A model generated the notes under the pieces. That model saw nothing but the letters and a program-made list of their open reading frames with translations. It did no database searches and was not told the DNA's origin. From positions 1,550,001 through 1,614,000 of the forward strand of contig NC_064653.1 of assembly GCF_001723175.1 (NCBI RefSeq): DNA of 64,000 nt. Reading direction: 5' to 3'. Numbering within the stretch: the stretch's first letter is position 1; every line of letters begins with the position of its first letter. The position numbers were made by a program, and so were the translations under genes. This DNA is from Penicillium oxalicum (lineage: Eukaryota; Ascomycota; Eurotiomycetes; Eurotiales; Aspergillaceae). Shown here piece after piece: positions 23,525-35,026 of the stretch.

Positions 23525-23830
23525 ACAGGAACCAATGGCCATTTGGCCTCGTGTTCAAACTTTCTTTTTATATTTTTTTCCTTGCATGTATGGTCAAGCG
23601 TTTATCTAATGACTCAAGAATCAACTTTTCCTCTATTCATCTGTGCAAATTAAAGCCGAGCCTTGATCGACGTTTACGCGCAAAAGACCGAGGAGAACTC
23701 CCCCCCCCCCCCCCCCCAAAAAGCATTCCATCATTGAGAGCTTAAAGAAAAATCTATAACCGGACACCACAATCGCCCTTGCAAGTATGAAATTGCCCTA
23801 GAGTGTTTACAATCCCCATATCATCAGGTA
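23525..23830. other. Convergent spacer with poly-C tract
   Basis: 306 bases between two genes ending toward each other. It contains an 18-base C run. No gene seen. Confidence 0.5.
23700..23717. repeat. Poly-C homopolymer, 18 bases
   Basis: An uninterrupted C18 run (G18 on the other strand) followed by AAAAA. Such tracts are length-unstable and error-prone in sequencing. Confidence 0.9.
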
Positions 23831-24706
23831 TCACTGCCTCAGGTGATGAGAGTCACGAAGATGCTGTGCCAAAGTATCTGCCCGATTACATCTTTTCCCG
23901 CAATGCGAACACCAGTGAGCTCCCGGGTTGACGTGAATCTTTTCAACATGACGCTTGAGGGTAGCCTTGCGACTGAAAGATCCCCGGTATCGACAGCCTT
24001 CCCATGTACAGTACCACGCTTGGGCTGGTATGGGGGCTTTTCGCCTTGGAACATGTTAGTAAATGCTGCGACGAGGCCATGCACGAATGACGAATAAAAA
24101 GAAAATACCCAGAAATAATGACACTGACGTGAATGGTAGATTGAAGCTTCGGAATGTAATGTAAAGAGAGTAACTTACTTGATGATATTCTCTGATTTGA
24201 ACTGGTCGACTGAACTGTTTGGTACCTGATGTCTCCGGTCTGTACAAGTGACACCTGTTTCTGGAGGGATTGTCAAGAGGCTTTGCGGGTCAAGGTGATG
24301 AAAGGCCTGTATCTGGGGCAGGGTCAAAGTACAGTCAGACTTGGGCTATCAAAGGCAGTGGGAATAATCATGGAAATCTTACTTGCTCAGCTGACTCGTT
24401 CAATGCCAATATCGGCGAGGAATTCATTGTGTCTGAATTGCCAAAAGGGCCCGCTGGATCCCTTCCAATACTATCAGTGCACATTGACTGAAAGATCGCA
24501 TTCAAGTTCGACTTCATATAATGTGCAATAAATGGGAACCCCAAATCTGGCCTTGCCGCATTTTGAACAGACAGGTTCCAGCTCTCAGGCCGTGAAACTT
24601 GGGCTAAAGGGGTGTCTGCATGATTGAGAGTCTTGCCATCAGGCGAGAAAGACGCCGAGTGCTCGGAGCCCTCATCCCACATGTATGCATCAACAACCTC
24701 CGACAT
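23831..24706 (-). CDS. Small C2H2 zinc-finger protein, three exons
   Basis: Exons 24706-24383, 24312-24179 and 24044-23831 give 223 residues. Both introns are GT-AG, and all three exons join without a phase break. The zinc-finger exon has no ATG of its own in frame, so it is seen only after splicing. The first 150 residues (MSEVVDAYMWDEGSEHS start) are acidic, Ser/Pro-rich and probably disordered. Finger 1 has C165, C170, H185, H190; finger 2 has C198, C201, H214, H219. The protein stops four residues after the last ligand. Family knowledge: two adjacent fingers at the C-terminus usually bind DNA in fungal regulators. No target can be named. It is isolated in the gene-poor block, convergent with the oxygenase-like gene. 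Confidence 0.75.
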
Positions 24707-27700
24707 CGTCAGTGAATTCCGCAAAGTAGATTGTGTATAGGAATGAATTAATTCAAAGTGCGCTTTATGGGAAAGAACTCTGGCCCTGTGAGATTCTTGA
24801 GACCTTTGACAGCCTTAGTCTTTTATACGTAAATTGCTGCCATTCCACCAGAAAAAAAAAGCGGCACCTTTTGTTCCATAGACGAGGGAGGGATCTGCAG
24901 TCTGTCCAGACTGTCCAAGAACTGCAAGTCAGCGATCTGAGCGCACCGTAGATCCCGAGGGTCCTAATATGGCACATGTGTAGTGGGTGGCCTGGTCGGC
25001 GCGCGCTCGCACAGCAGCCTGCAACCCAAGCAGCAGAAATGCCTTTGAACAACGCACGCGCTGGGGTTGTTGACCCCCACCGTGCACAAAGTACGAGTAC
25101 TTTGAACTCGGTTCCCTCGAAATTTGATGCAGCATCTCACCCGACGCGGCACAAGTCACTCCAACGAGTCCCATCAAATCTTCGGCGGGCAAATGGGGGA
25201 CGTCGAAAGATGCACACTGCATACAATTCACTCGCAGGGCGCTTTGACAGAGCCGCTCTCATTGACTACCACACTCAATATGCTTTTGACTGACGTCAAA
25301 CTAGTCATGTTTTCTGCTTCATTGACATGGATGGAGTCGAAGCACATACGATTAGTCAACCTCGCAAGCACACTATCACCCCAGGTTACTATAGAGAACG
25401 GGACATGTTCCCCTCCCCCGGGTGCTGCAATAAGATGAGCCCACCTTTATATGGTCATCTCGTGGAGGAGAATGAGATTGCACTGCTTATTCACTTTGGG
25501 ATGAAAATGCTCTTCGAGAAGTCCTATGTGTCAACTCATTTAAGAATTTCCAGCACCGTGGGTTCGGGTCTTTGGGTCTTTCCCGACACCGAGTTTTTGG
25601 GTCAGGAACGCTTTGCGGTGAACCGTAGTACTTTTGTTGTCACACCGTGCCAGAAGACCCGAACCAACCTACTGTCCCCATGGTTGCACAGAGGACACGA
25701 CTCGCAAGCGGGCACAGAGCCGCTCATTTCAACTTGCATGAACTCAAATCTCAACCCTCCCGAGGGAATTGGGGCTATTAATACTAACACTACGCAACAC
25801 TGACAGACGCGAATTTTACCATGGCCTATCATATGGCAGGGCTGCATGTACTCGCGGGGAAAATCTCCCTAATCGAACAGAGCAAGCATGACACATTACA
25901 GTACTGAGGGTGGATTCTGAAACAAATTTCGAATTCGACTGAAATCTCCATTCCCCATTGGCCAGATGGTATGTTTTGTTTTTCTCGCCTGCCATCATTC
26001 TGTCCTAGGGTGGCATGTATTTCCAGTCATCTGAACTGCAGTCCCATTTGCCGGTGGAATGATCTGAGCCTCTGCTCAGCTCCGGCATCCAATTTGGGCC
26101 TCCTTGAATGCAGATAATATGATCAGGAATCATTACTCTTGTTCAAGGTCTCTACTAGCGCCTGGCTCTTCGAAGCGAGCTCCAGAGACTCACGTCTCAA
26201 GGTCTCATTCCCCTAACGAGAATAGATCCATACCCTTGTCCGCACTTCCCTTCCTACGAATCATGAGCCTCAACCGGATAGGCACATGAACTTCCGAAAT
26301 GCAGATGTGCTGTCTGGGTGTGGATCTCACGTCTGCATGAGCATGAGTACAGTTGCCTTGTTGATTTTTACATCTTGTCGAGGAGAGAGGTATGACACAT
26401 TGAAATTGTCATCTTCTTGTACAGGTGGTGAACATTCATTCGAGAAGAGTTGCACCAGCACTGCTGTGAAATCGAATGACAAACTTGATAGATTGGAAGA
26501 CACAGCGATGGTCGTCCACGGACCACGGCGAGGAGAGGAGACAGATCGCTTGCGGGCCCGGGAGTACCCATTTTTCTTTTGTTTTCCTTTTCCTTTCACA
26601 TTCCTCTCTGTCTTTTTATGGTTTGTTCTTGTCCGCCAATATTCGTGCTCTTATCTTTGAGTTGGATGAAGCAGACGCGCTAGCTACAAAAGAGTATACA
26701 TGTTCTCTCATCCATACTCGTACTTGGGTCTGAATTTGTGACGTGGAGGACCCTAATAGGATAATCCTCTTACCTTGAATTGGTCTCAAGCAGCGGATTC
26801 TTGGCATACTTATCCATCGAAAAATGTTCTGCAAGGGTTATCAAAAGCTACACTCTCAGTCATAGTATTTCAGAGATTGGATACCAATGTCCTTGAAGCT
26901 GGGACTGATTTCATTTGTAGAATCCTGTCGAGAAAAAACTAAGCAACTTGTAAGTATACGCTTCACAAATTGTATCCGCCAACCAAATCAAAATTGAGAA
27001 TTTCGTCTTAGGACTAATTGATGGCTTAATTCAAATGGCCTACCCCTACGGCTGAAAATCTGTCGGTACGGTCGAAATTCAACGAGGCTCCACGATCTCT
27101 GCTGACTTAGCCGGAACCCCCAATTCTCAGCCAACGTGACCAAAGCAGAACAAAATGAAATTCTATCGAGGACGGTTCGACCATTGCTGCACAACCGGAA
27201 AGATGGGTACTTCTGCAAATATATGTTGAGGCAACTAATTCCGGGAACAAAGTCTTTTCAGGCCCTATGTAGGCTGATTACCACCAAAGCCCCCAATATT
27301 GCAAAAAGATGGCCTTGCTTGCAGCTCACTCTGTAGATGAGAAATATATGGAATTTCTTTCCACTCAAATACAATGGTCAAATCTACAGCATTAGTGTCT
27401 GCTACCAGCACCACTAGACTCTGCCTAAATCATTAATTCTCGAGGCTGCAAAACTAAGATCCTTGTTAGCCTACATATAGTGGCGCGATGCTTGATTTTC
27501 GAAAATTGATCACGATCTACTCTGTCCCACCCCGATTTTGAGACCCTTCTGGGAATAGACATTGAATCTCTCTCCGGTTTGAATAATGCGAGCTTATCCG
27601 TATTTCAAGCCATATTTCTACAGAGAAAATGAAAACTCAGCCATCGATGAAAGTTTCGACAAGCTTTTGGTTTGCATGGATAAATCATTTTTTTTCTCAT

Positions 27701-28880
27701 TTGACGTGTATGTGCGTTTACATGCACCGACGAAGCTACTGATATAGTTCCAACGCACCGAGTCCCCATAGTAGATGATATATGTTCCGTTGATTAGAAT
27801 TCGTGCAAGCACGAAGACATTTCTTTTGAAACCAGTTGCGCCGGCTTCCAGTCTTTAGCTTGGGTACCATGACGGCACGTTTACTCTCACCTGTGCGGGA
27901 TGATGAGAAGGTGTCAACTGTGTTGCTGCTGCATCAGCTATTCATCCACATAAAGATGCGTCTTATCCCTATGTATTGAGGCTGGCTATGTCTTAAAGGC
28001 TAGGTCGCTTTGGGTGCCATCTTTCATCTTCCGCCTCTTTCACTAGAACTTAGAAGTGACCGAAATGGCGATTAAATCTAAGATTTATCCCTGTAACATT
28101 CGTCAGACAATCTCTTAAAATATGCAGATATCTCCTAGCCAAGACATTGATTCACACAAGTGCCAAACTGACTTGATCCGTTATGGGCCACCGTCTATTA
28201 ATTCAAATTTACGAGAATTTTGGAGACCCACGCTTCTATTTCATTTCATTAGATGCAGTATTATTATGTCGGTGAGCTTTCTTCTACAATCACTGCGAAA
28301 GTTTATCTAATCACCAATTTTACGGTCAAAAAATGTCTAGGTTTTTTTACCTGCTTTACATGAATCAACCGGAAGGTGTGTGACTGTGCACGACATGAAT
28401 GGTCACAGCGGGCACGGATTAGATTTTCAACGGCTTTTGACGTGGATTTGAAACAAGGCCATAGCCCTCGGGCATTGGCCACTAAGGGGCACTGATAGGT
28501 AGTTATGGAGAATCGTGTGTCTTTCACGGACCACATCTACATTAGAGAGGGAGTTGTTTGGATTGTTGATGCTTCGGCGAACGTGGTCGCCACAATTTAG
28601 TAGTGGGTCTCCACTCTCCCACCCGCCCTCGTGCATGTTGGTCGGGGGCGTCGGCCGCCACAACTGTCATCAGATCTATAAGGGAAAACAACTCGTGTGA
28701 CGAGAGGGCAGATCAAATAGATTCCTACTATTCTCACTCAACTACATATTCCACACGAGCCAAGGAAAGACCCAGTCCTCCACATCTCCCAGTCAACAGG
28801 GATGGACCAAGGCATTATGTCTGTTTGCAGACCCGCCGCACGTGCTACGTTGCCATCCTTTGCCAGAAAAGATGTTGTCC
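24707..28880. other. Gene-poor region, no gene supported
   Basis: About 4.2 kb, AT-richer from about 26800 to 28350. The biggest frame (25327-25803 +, 158 codons) has no recognised domain and no splice partner. No terminal repeats, transposase or reverse-transcriptase motif was seen. A degenerated element cannot be excluded. Confidence 0.4.
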
Positions 28881-29669
28881 TCACGAAGAGCCCAGCTTCG
28901 AGTTGAGGTACCTGGTAGCATCAGGAACATCCGCAACATAAGTGAAGTGAGCGGCGGTGATGATCAAAGTACCATCACAGACCAGATCTCCGACGGCACA
29001 GTAGACCTTGACCTTGTCCTTGGGGAAGTTGGCAATTTGACCACGCTCCTGAGCATTACGGGTGTAACCGAAGAGAGTGACACCCTTGATCATGTTCTTG
29101 ACGTTGTCGGGGAGTCTCTTGATCGCACCGTCAATCACAGCGGTGCCCTGACTGTAGCCACCGGCGATAATCTGGGTGTTGGGACACTTCTGCGCGGCTT
29201 GCTTGAAGAGACCGATCGCCTCGTCGATTGCTTGAGGCGAAGTGTTATCCGGCAAAGCATTGCTGGGAAGATCGGCGGTATAACGAGGTCCCACTCCCTG
29301 GCAGGCGACGCCGTTTGACCGGGAGGATTTCAAGCTCTGGCACAGAGCAGGACCGACGGATTGTCCCTGTTACGACGGGGGTGAGCATGGAGATTGACTA
29401 CACATAAGATCATGCTCGGGGGACCCTTACAAGCAAGCCCAATTCAGTCGACGCACGAGCCCAGATGAAAGTCACAGGTTGGCAACTGCCACTGCGAAGT
29501 TCGTTGCCTCCTGAAATCACTGATGGTGCTCAAATAAGATTTTATATGTATTAGCCTTGTGTGCAAGTACGTAGCTTCGGCAGGAGATCTCACATTGACG
29601 TTCAGTCAACCCCACAGGGCTGGCCGCTCCAAGGCCGGCAAAGAAAAGTGCTGCGAGAGAGAACTTCAT
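28881..29669 (-). CDS. Secreted cutinase
   Basis: Three exons (29669-29594, 29528-29431, 29366-28881) encode 219 residues. A signal peptide ([18 protein letters not shown]) is followed by a short propeptide-like stretch and the cutinase fold. The catalytic serine lies in GGYSQG (S130), the aspartate is D185 in [10 protein letters not shown], and the histidine is H198 in AAHFTY. Cysteines at 41/120 and 181/188 match the two usual disulfides; C67 and C80 are an extra possible pair. Family knowledge: alpha/beta hydrolase that cleaves cutin esters outside the cell. Length and spacing match the family. It is divergent from rnr2 across 5.4 kb of sequence without a supported gene; a TATA-like site lies about 80 bases upstream. 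Confidence 0.95.
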
Positions 29670-29751
29670 GTTGACTGTGATCGTGGGAGAAGTGGATGTG
29701 ATTGAGAAGGCCCTGGTTGCAGATCCACATCACCGTGGACGTTGGGCCCTT

Positions 29752-29757
29752 CTTATA
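29752..29757 (-). promoter_or_regulatory. TATA-like site of the cutinase gene
   Basis: TATAAG on the minus strand, about 80 bases before the cutinase ATG, in a spacing that fits a core promoter. Confidence 0.35.
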
Positions 29758-32700
29758 CTTTTTTCCTGCCCCCAGAGAACCCCATTTTCGTGGATGATGG
29801 GGGATTTACCTGCCCCGAGAACCTCGGTCATCGCTTCTGCCCGACCTGTCGAGTAGACAATACATCATGGATCCAAGGATCCAGTCGTCACTACCCAGAC
29901 GAGTCATTTTGCCAAGTGGTGGATGGTTCCGTTCGGGTACGCATGTTTCAGACCGTTTCAGCGAGTGACTTGAGCAGTTGGATCCTCACAAAAATGGAAC
30001 CAGTCGAACGTGGAGTCAACCTTGAAGGGTCCCCACAAGTTCGAGAATCGATAGGTCACCAAGAACGGTGAAACGGGTGATCGTCTATCGACTGTCAAAA
30101 GTTCCTGGGGAACCACAAAGGGGGCCATCCTTCGGTGCTCCACACCGGACAGAATTACCAGAACTGGAAGACTGAAAAATTGGTGATGCATTTTCCATGG
30201 CATGAACCCCCTGGATTCAAAAGGACCTTCGTCGATGGTTAGGTTTTTGGGGTCAATTTTCATTTCTTTCTTTTTTCCAATTTCTATTTTTTCCCCTTCA
30301 CGGACTCATTCCCCGTCAGGCCCTTTGCCTCGGCCGACGTTGTATCCATAACGGGAGTCTTTTTTTCGTGCGATGATCCATTCCTGCAGTGAGTGATTGG
30401 ACACGGCAATCCGGTTCCGATGTAGAGAACGATGGGCCTTTCATGTGAATGTCCAATCTGGACAAGTCACTGCAATAGGCTATATTTAAAATCAAACAAA
30501 ATGGAAATTGGCTTCAAACGGTCTCGCCGGTAGACGATACCTGCAGTCGGAGCGAGGGTAACATTCGGGCTCATCTACGCGATCTTGCCGGTACGCTTCG
30601 AAGCTCGTGCGGCCTTTTATCCACCAAAATTGACAATTTGTGATATCAAGCTGGATATGCCTCGAATAACTCCTTCAATTGGTGAATGAAACAAATAGTC
30701 GGAGTGAAGCTCCAACTTGCCTCGGGGCAGTATCATTGTAGACCGTTTCTCCATAATAGAATGCGAGGATGCGACGGTCCCCAAATTTCCAAGGCTGGCA
30801 ACCAAGCTCAATCATTGGTCGTGCACTGTGCAGAACTAAGATCCACTGAATTATATGCAATACCGACTCCACCTCGGCCTATTTCCACCATCTCACAACC
30901 ACTAGTACCTTTTCCAGGCAGCCAGGCGGGTCGATTGAGTAGGGACGTGCAGTCACTCGTACCTCTCTACTGTGTGCAATGTATCAAAATCGCCTCGAAA
31001 AATCGGAGATCTGAAAATTTCTTGATGAACACCCATGTCTCCGGACCGGACGTCCTTGAATGCTCAATTCAATGCAGACCCAGGGTTCCATCACTTGATG
31101 CCAAGATGAGTGCACTATCTTGAATGGGCAATTCGCCTCAAGTCGGTTCCAATTGACTGTTGACAGCGCACATTTGCCAAGCCCATCGATTTGGAAATTG
31201 TCGATGATGAAGCAAATAGAGTATGTGGCAGATGACAACGGCATCATGAGATAAAATCAGCGCATAGGCAATTCCGAATGCCTCGGTTCTTTTCTGTTCC
31301 TTCTGTTGTAAAAGTCACCCCTCTTTCAGCAGAAGATGAGGGTCATCTGACGCCTCATGCAGCTCTTCATCCATGCTGCATGGGTGAAGAGGCCGGCGCA
31401 AAGGCGGAAATCGAAAAACGCGGGGAATTCCCCGCAATCAAGTCCCTTGGCGTGCATGGAATGCAGCATGTATTACGCACATATAGGCAGGCATCTGATG
31501 TCGGTAGGCTGAAAGCAGAGGAACTTCTCAGTTTTTGTATCGAGTTCGCATTGGGTTGTACTTGTACATTGTGATAAGAAAGAAGATTTCAAGTCTCAAG
31601 ATGCTGGTCAAGAACTTTAAACGTCGCTTGGACTATCACTCTCGCACGGCTCCCTCTGCAGCTTTCAGGGCCGCCCATAGGACCCCAAGAATCGCACCTT
31701 CTAGACCGAGCAACTTCGAGCCTCGGCATGTTGTCAAGCCAAGAAATCTGTTGGCGGCCAGAGCCGAGTGTCACCCTCCCGACGCAGAGCTAATATGCCT
31801 CCGAGGCGGCACGGTTGCAAATGTAAGTGGTATACTCAGCAGTATCATGTGCCATGCTGCAGGTCTGGCCAATTGACGGTCCGCTTTTACCTGCCATCCA
31901 TTTGACTCAAGTATTCGCTTCGCTGTCAGGTTGACAAAGGTCTGGTAAACGCTGTGCTGCAGTTGAAAAATACCTGCCATAGGTTACGACGCCGGGGGAA
32001 TATGAGAATTGTGAGGGGAATTGTGAGATTCAAGAAGAGCAGCAAGAAGGCCTGATACTCACAGAGATGTGAGACTCTAGAGAGCCGCTCAAGACTCTTT
32101 GTTGAGGCTTCTTTACGTGAGACACCCTACTTGTTGATGAATACCTCACAATAAAACACCAGAGGGAGCAATTCTGTTCGCTAGTAGGTTGATAGCTTAG
32201 TGAGACTTTCAAAAAACGAGAGCACCGGATCAATCCTGGTGCGAGAACTGTATTAGATTCCCTCAATTGTGGTTAGACATAAACAGACAGGAAAAAAACC
32301 TAGATCTTACATATCCAAAGTCCGCTTTCAGTGACTTGCAATCGCACCCAGCATGACTGTATTTTATCTGAGGAATTTTAACGATGCAGAAATCAGCGGT
32401 CAGTTCACTTGAGAGCTTGCTCATTTTGGTGACTACGATATTATCTGAGATTTGATGCCCAGTGGTACCACCTCAAAGCCGTGCCCGTTTTTTTTTCTTT
32501 CGCGTTTCCCTCTGTACCAGTCGAGATCACACGTGTTTAGGCTCAAAGAAGCGCCGGAGATCGTGTCAAACTAACGACAAAGTCACCGAGTCTGTCTCTC
32601 GAGACGATGTTGATGCATTACTCCTTCACTTACGTGGCCAGGATTTTCACGTTCTCTAAATCTTAGGTTTGACTGCTCAGCTCTTGTGCGGGGGATGAAT

Positions 32701-34312
32701 GAACCACAAGATAATGTGTATGACATGAGCGTGAATGAAGAAGAAAAGATTCTGAACGGGGAATTGAGTGCCCTGGAGATGAGATTGACGAGGTTGATTT
32801 GGAGGGCCCGTTGCAAAAAGTAAGAATGGGCCTATTGGGCTACACGAACAATCACAGAAAGGAATACTTGAACGGTCAGCCAACAGATCGCCATGCTTCC
32901 GTCATAGATGAAACCTCGGGATGATAAGTCAACCTCAAGCAATAGATCAATAGGACCGAGGTCCAAAAAGCCCGTGAGTATTTCTCCCTAGGGCCTTTCC
33001 CTGTCGGGCGTCTGCGAAAGATTGTCTACACACGTGCTGATCCAGGCAGTAGAGAAAAGTCGTTTGCTGGACTAGCAACACTGAAGCAAAGAGCTCTTTG
33101 CTCTATTGTCGACCTCTGGGTTCATTCTTTTTGAGGCCGGGTTCTGTTATCATTTCCCTAGGCTTGAATACCACGGCCGCCTGCTTCTGCTTCTGCTTCG
33201 CCCTTGATCGATAGCTGCTTCACTCTAATCGATCACGAACGGCATCTGGTAGCCTCGAGAATGAGAATCCTACCCAGGTGCAGCCACTTAGCCCAGAACT
33301 CACTGGAGATTTATCCAAAAAGGAAAAATAAAGATTGCGTGTCCTCAGAGTCGAGCATGGACCGGGCACACCACCTCGTGAGGATAATCTAAGCACTCGC
33401 CAACGAACTTCCCAATGCGCCGAGACTGCTTGGTCCGGGCGAGCTTGAATAAATGCTCAGAAGTATTAAGTCGGGGACGTTGGTCTCCTGGCAAATATTG
33501 CTGAAGAAGCACACCCGGCGGTAGGTGGCTCATTGTTGAATCGAGAGGTGACATCGAATGCGCGCGGGTACGGGAAGTCACTAAGAGAAAGAAGAAGGGG
33601 GAAGCGGAGGATTTCATCAACCTTTGTACCCGACAACAAAAAATTTAACATGGTTTAGATGAGTATACAAGCCGCGTCTACGATGTGCTATTTATCCAAT
33701 AGCCGGGTTGTGAAATCTACTAGTCTTCTTGGGCGGATGAACTGCAAGACGCGTTTTGTATTGACCGCGTACCCTAAATGGAAATCGCGAAGAGGACATG
33801 GTGAAACCACACATCTTAATACACTCTACGCAGTGCGTCCATCGAGCTATTGGCAATGCCGGGATAAACAACCCATACCAGAGGGTGAGGCCTCTCCGAC
33901 GTACAACGGGCGATGGCGAGATGGACGAGAGGGATACTTGCACATTGAGTGAGACTGGCGCTAGTCCGTGCTTGGCTAGCTCCCAGAGGGTCCTTCAACG
34001 CGTTGACTGAAGCAGCTCCGCGTCGAAAGACAAGACACACGGAGGAAGAAAACAGGCTGGTGGGTTTAGACCAACGTCATCATCGGACGAATCTAGCATG
34101 CTGGATGGGTTCTTTCTCCATGATCTGGCTGGTCTAGATGGTAGGGTCAGATCCATTCACTCTGCACCGGCCCAGATTTGGAAAGTTCGCGTCCTGTTTT
34201 AGCGCGTGAACAAATTTCCTACGGCTTATCTGATCATGATCAAAGACTCGGACCCTCCTCGCCCCATCTCAGTGGAGCCAATTGGTCGCCCATTTTTGTT
34301 TGCAGGGGAAAG

Positions 34313-34318
34313 ACGCGT
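34313..34318. promoter_or_regulatory. ACGCGT (MluI cell-cycle box) upstream of rnr2
   Basis: Palindromic ACGCGT about 710 bases before the rnr2 start. ACGCGT is the core bound by MBF-type G1/S factors in yeasts, which control ribonucleotide reductase genes. Role here is inferred. Confidence 0.4.
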
Positions 34319-34825
34319 TCTGCACGCTCAGTCGCGTGTGTTGTTGGTGGTCCTAGCTTGCTGAGGCTTGTCTTACAGAAGGATGCAAATTAGCTGGCGC
34401 GTTTCATCACTATTCGTCTACAGCCAGGGCAACGGAGGCGGCTTGAGCGGACGCCCAAAGCAGGTACAAGGCAGCGCAGGAGAAAGCACGGTGGGTTGGG
34501 TGGATTGGATTGCAGACGCAATGGAAAATAATCATGATGAGATCGTCGCCGATGAACCTCCGATTGAATGCAACCTGCTGCAACGTAGTCGGCGAGGCTA
34601 CGCCAAATTACGGCTCACAGCCATGGATCGACTACTCTCGCGCGCGCCGGAAGTTGCTGGGGAACGGTGGCATGATGGCATGAGATCGCGGTCCAGACAT
34701 TGGCATCTCCGTAATTCCGCAGCGTTCAAGTATTCAGTTGGTTGCAAGCGACAACGACGCGCCTTGCGTCCCACTCGCGCGACCTCCGGGCCCGCCGGCG
34801 GGGCGGCTGAAGTCAGCGCGAGCAT

Positions 34826-34840
34826 ACGCGTGGTCACGTG
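34826..34840. promoter_or_regulatory. ACGCGT box next to CACGTG E-box
   Basis: ACGCGT (34826-34831) and CACGTG (34835-34840) sit three bases apart, about 190 bases before the rnr2 ATG. MBF-type and bHLH-type binding, respectively, are inferred from the motifs. Confidence 0.45.
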
Positions 34841-35026
34841 TAGCGTGACTTAGCCCGTCGCGCTAAAAGATTCACGTCCACCACCTACTTAATTGATTCT
34901 TCCTCCCCCTCAACTTTCGCGTTTACTCTTCATCTTCCTCAATTCAACTGATTTTGATCGTGGTGCTTGTGCTGTCCTTCTCACCTGCTCTACCAGAGTC
35001 ATAATATCCCTCAGACACATCACTCA

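Larger units (their letters stand above)
29670..35026. other. Long divergent intergenic region, cutinase and rnr2 promoters
   Basis: About 5.4 kb, the longest stretch without a supported gene. Small frames at 30263-29958 (-, 101 codons), 31278-31574 (+), 33617-33345 (-, about 90 codons with a hydrophobic start) and 34368-34853 (+) are unrecognised and overlap open frames on the other strand. A CTGCTT triplicate lies near 33181-33198. ACGCGT boxes near the right end are listed separately. Confidence 0.4.

Noticed and set aside
26800..28350. AT-rich stretch as a possible RIP-damaged transposon
   Set aside because: No terminal repeats, no transposase or reverse-transcriptase remnants recognised; base composition alone is not enough.
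29958..30263. 101-codon minus-strand frame upstream of the cutinase
   Set aside because: Begins with ATG but overlaps an equally open plus frame and matches nothing I know.
33181..33198. CTGCTT triplicate as a tandem repeat array
   Set aside because: Only three units; too short to treat as a functional repeat or CRISPR-like array.
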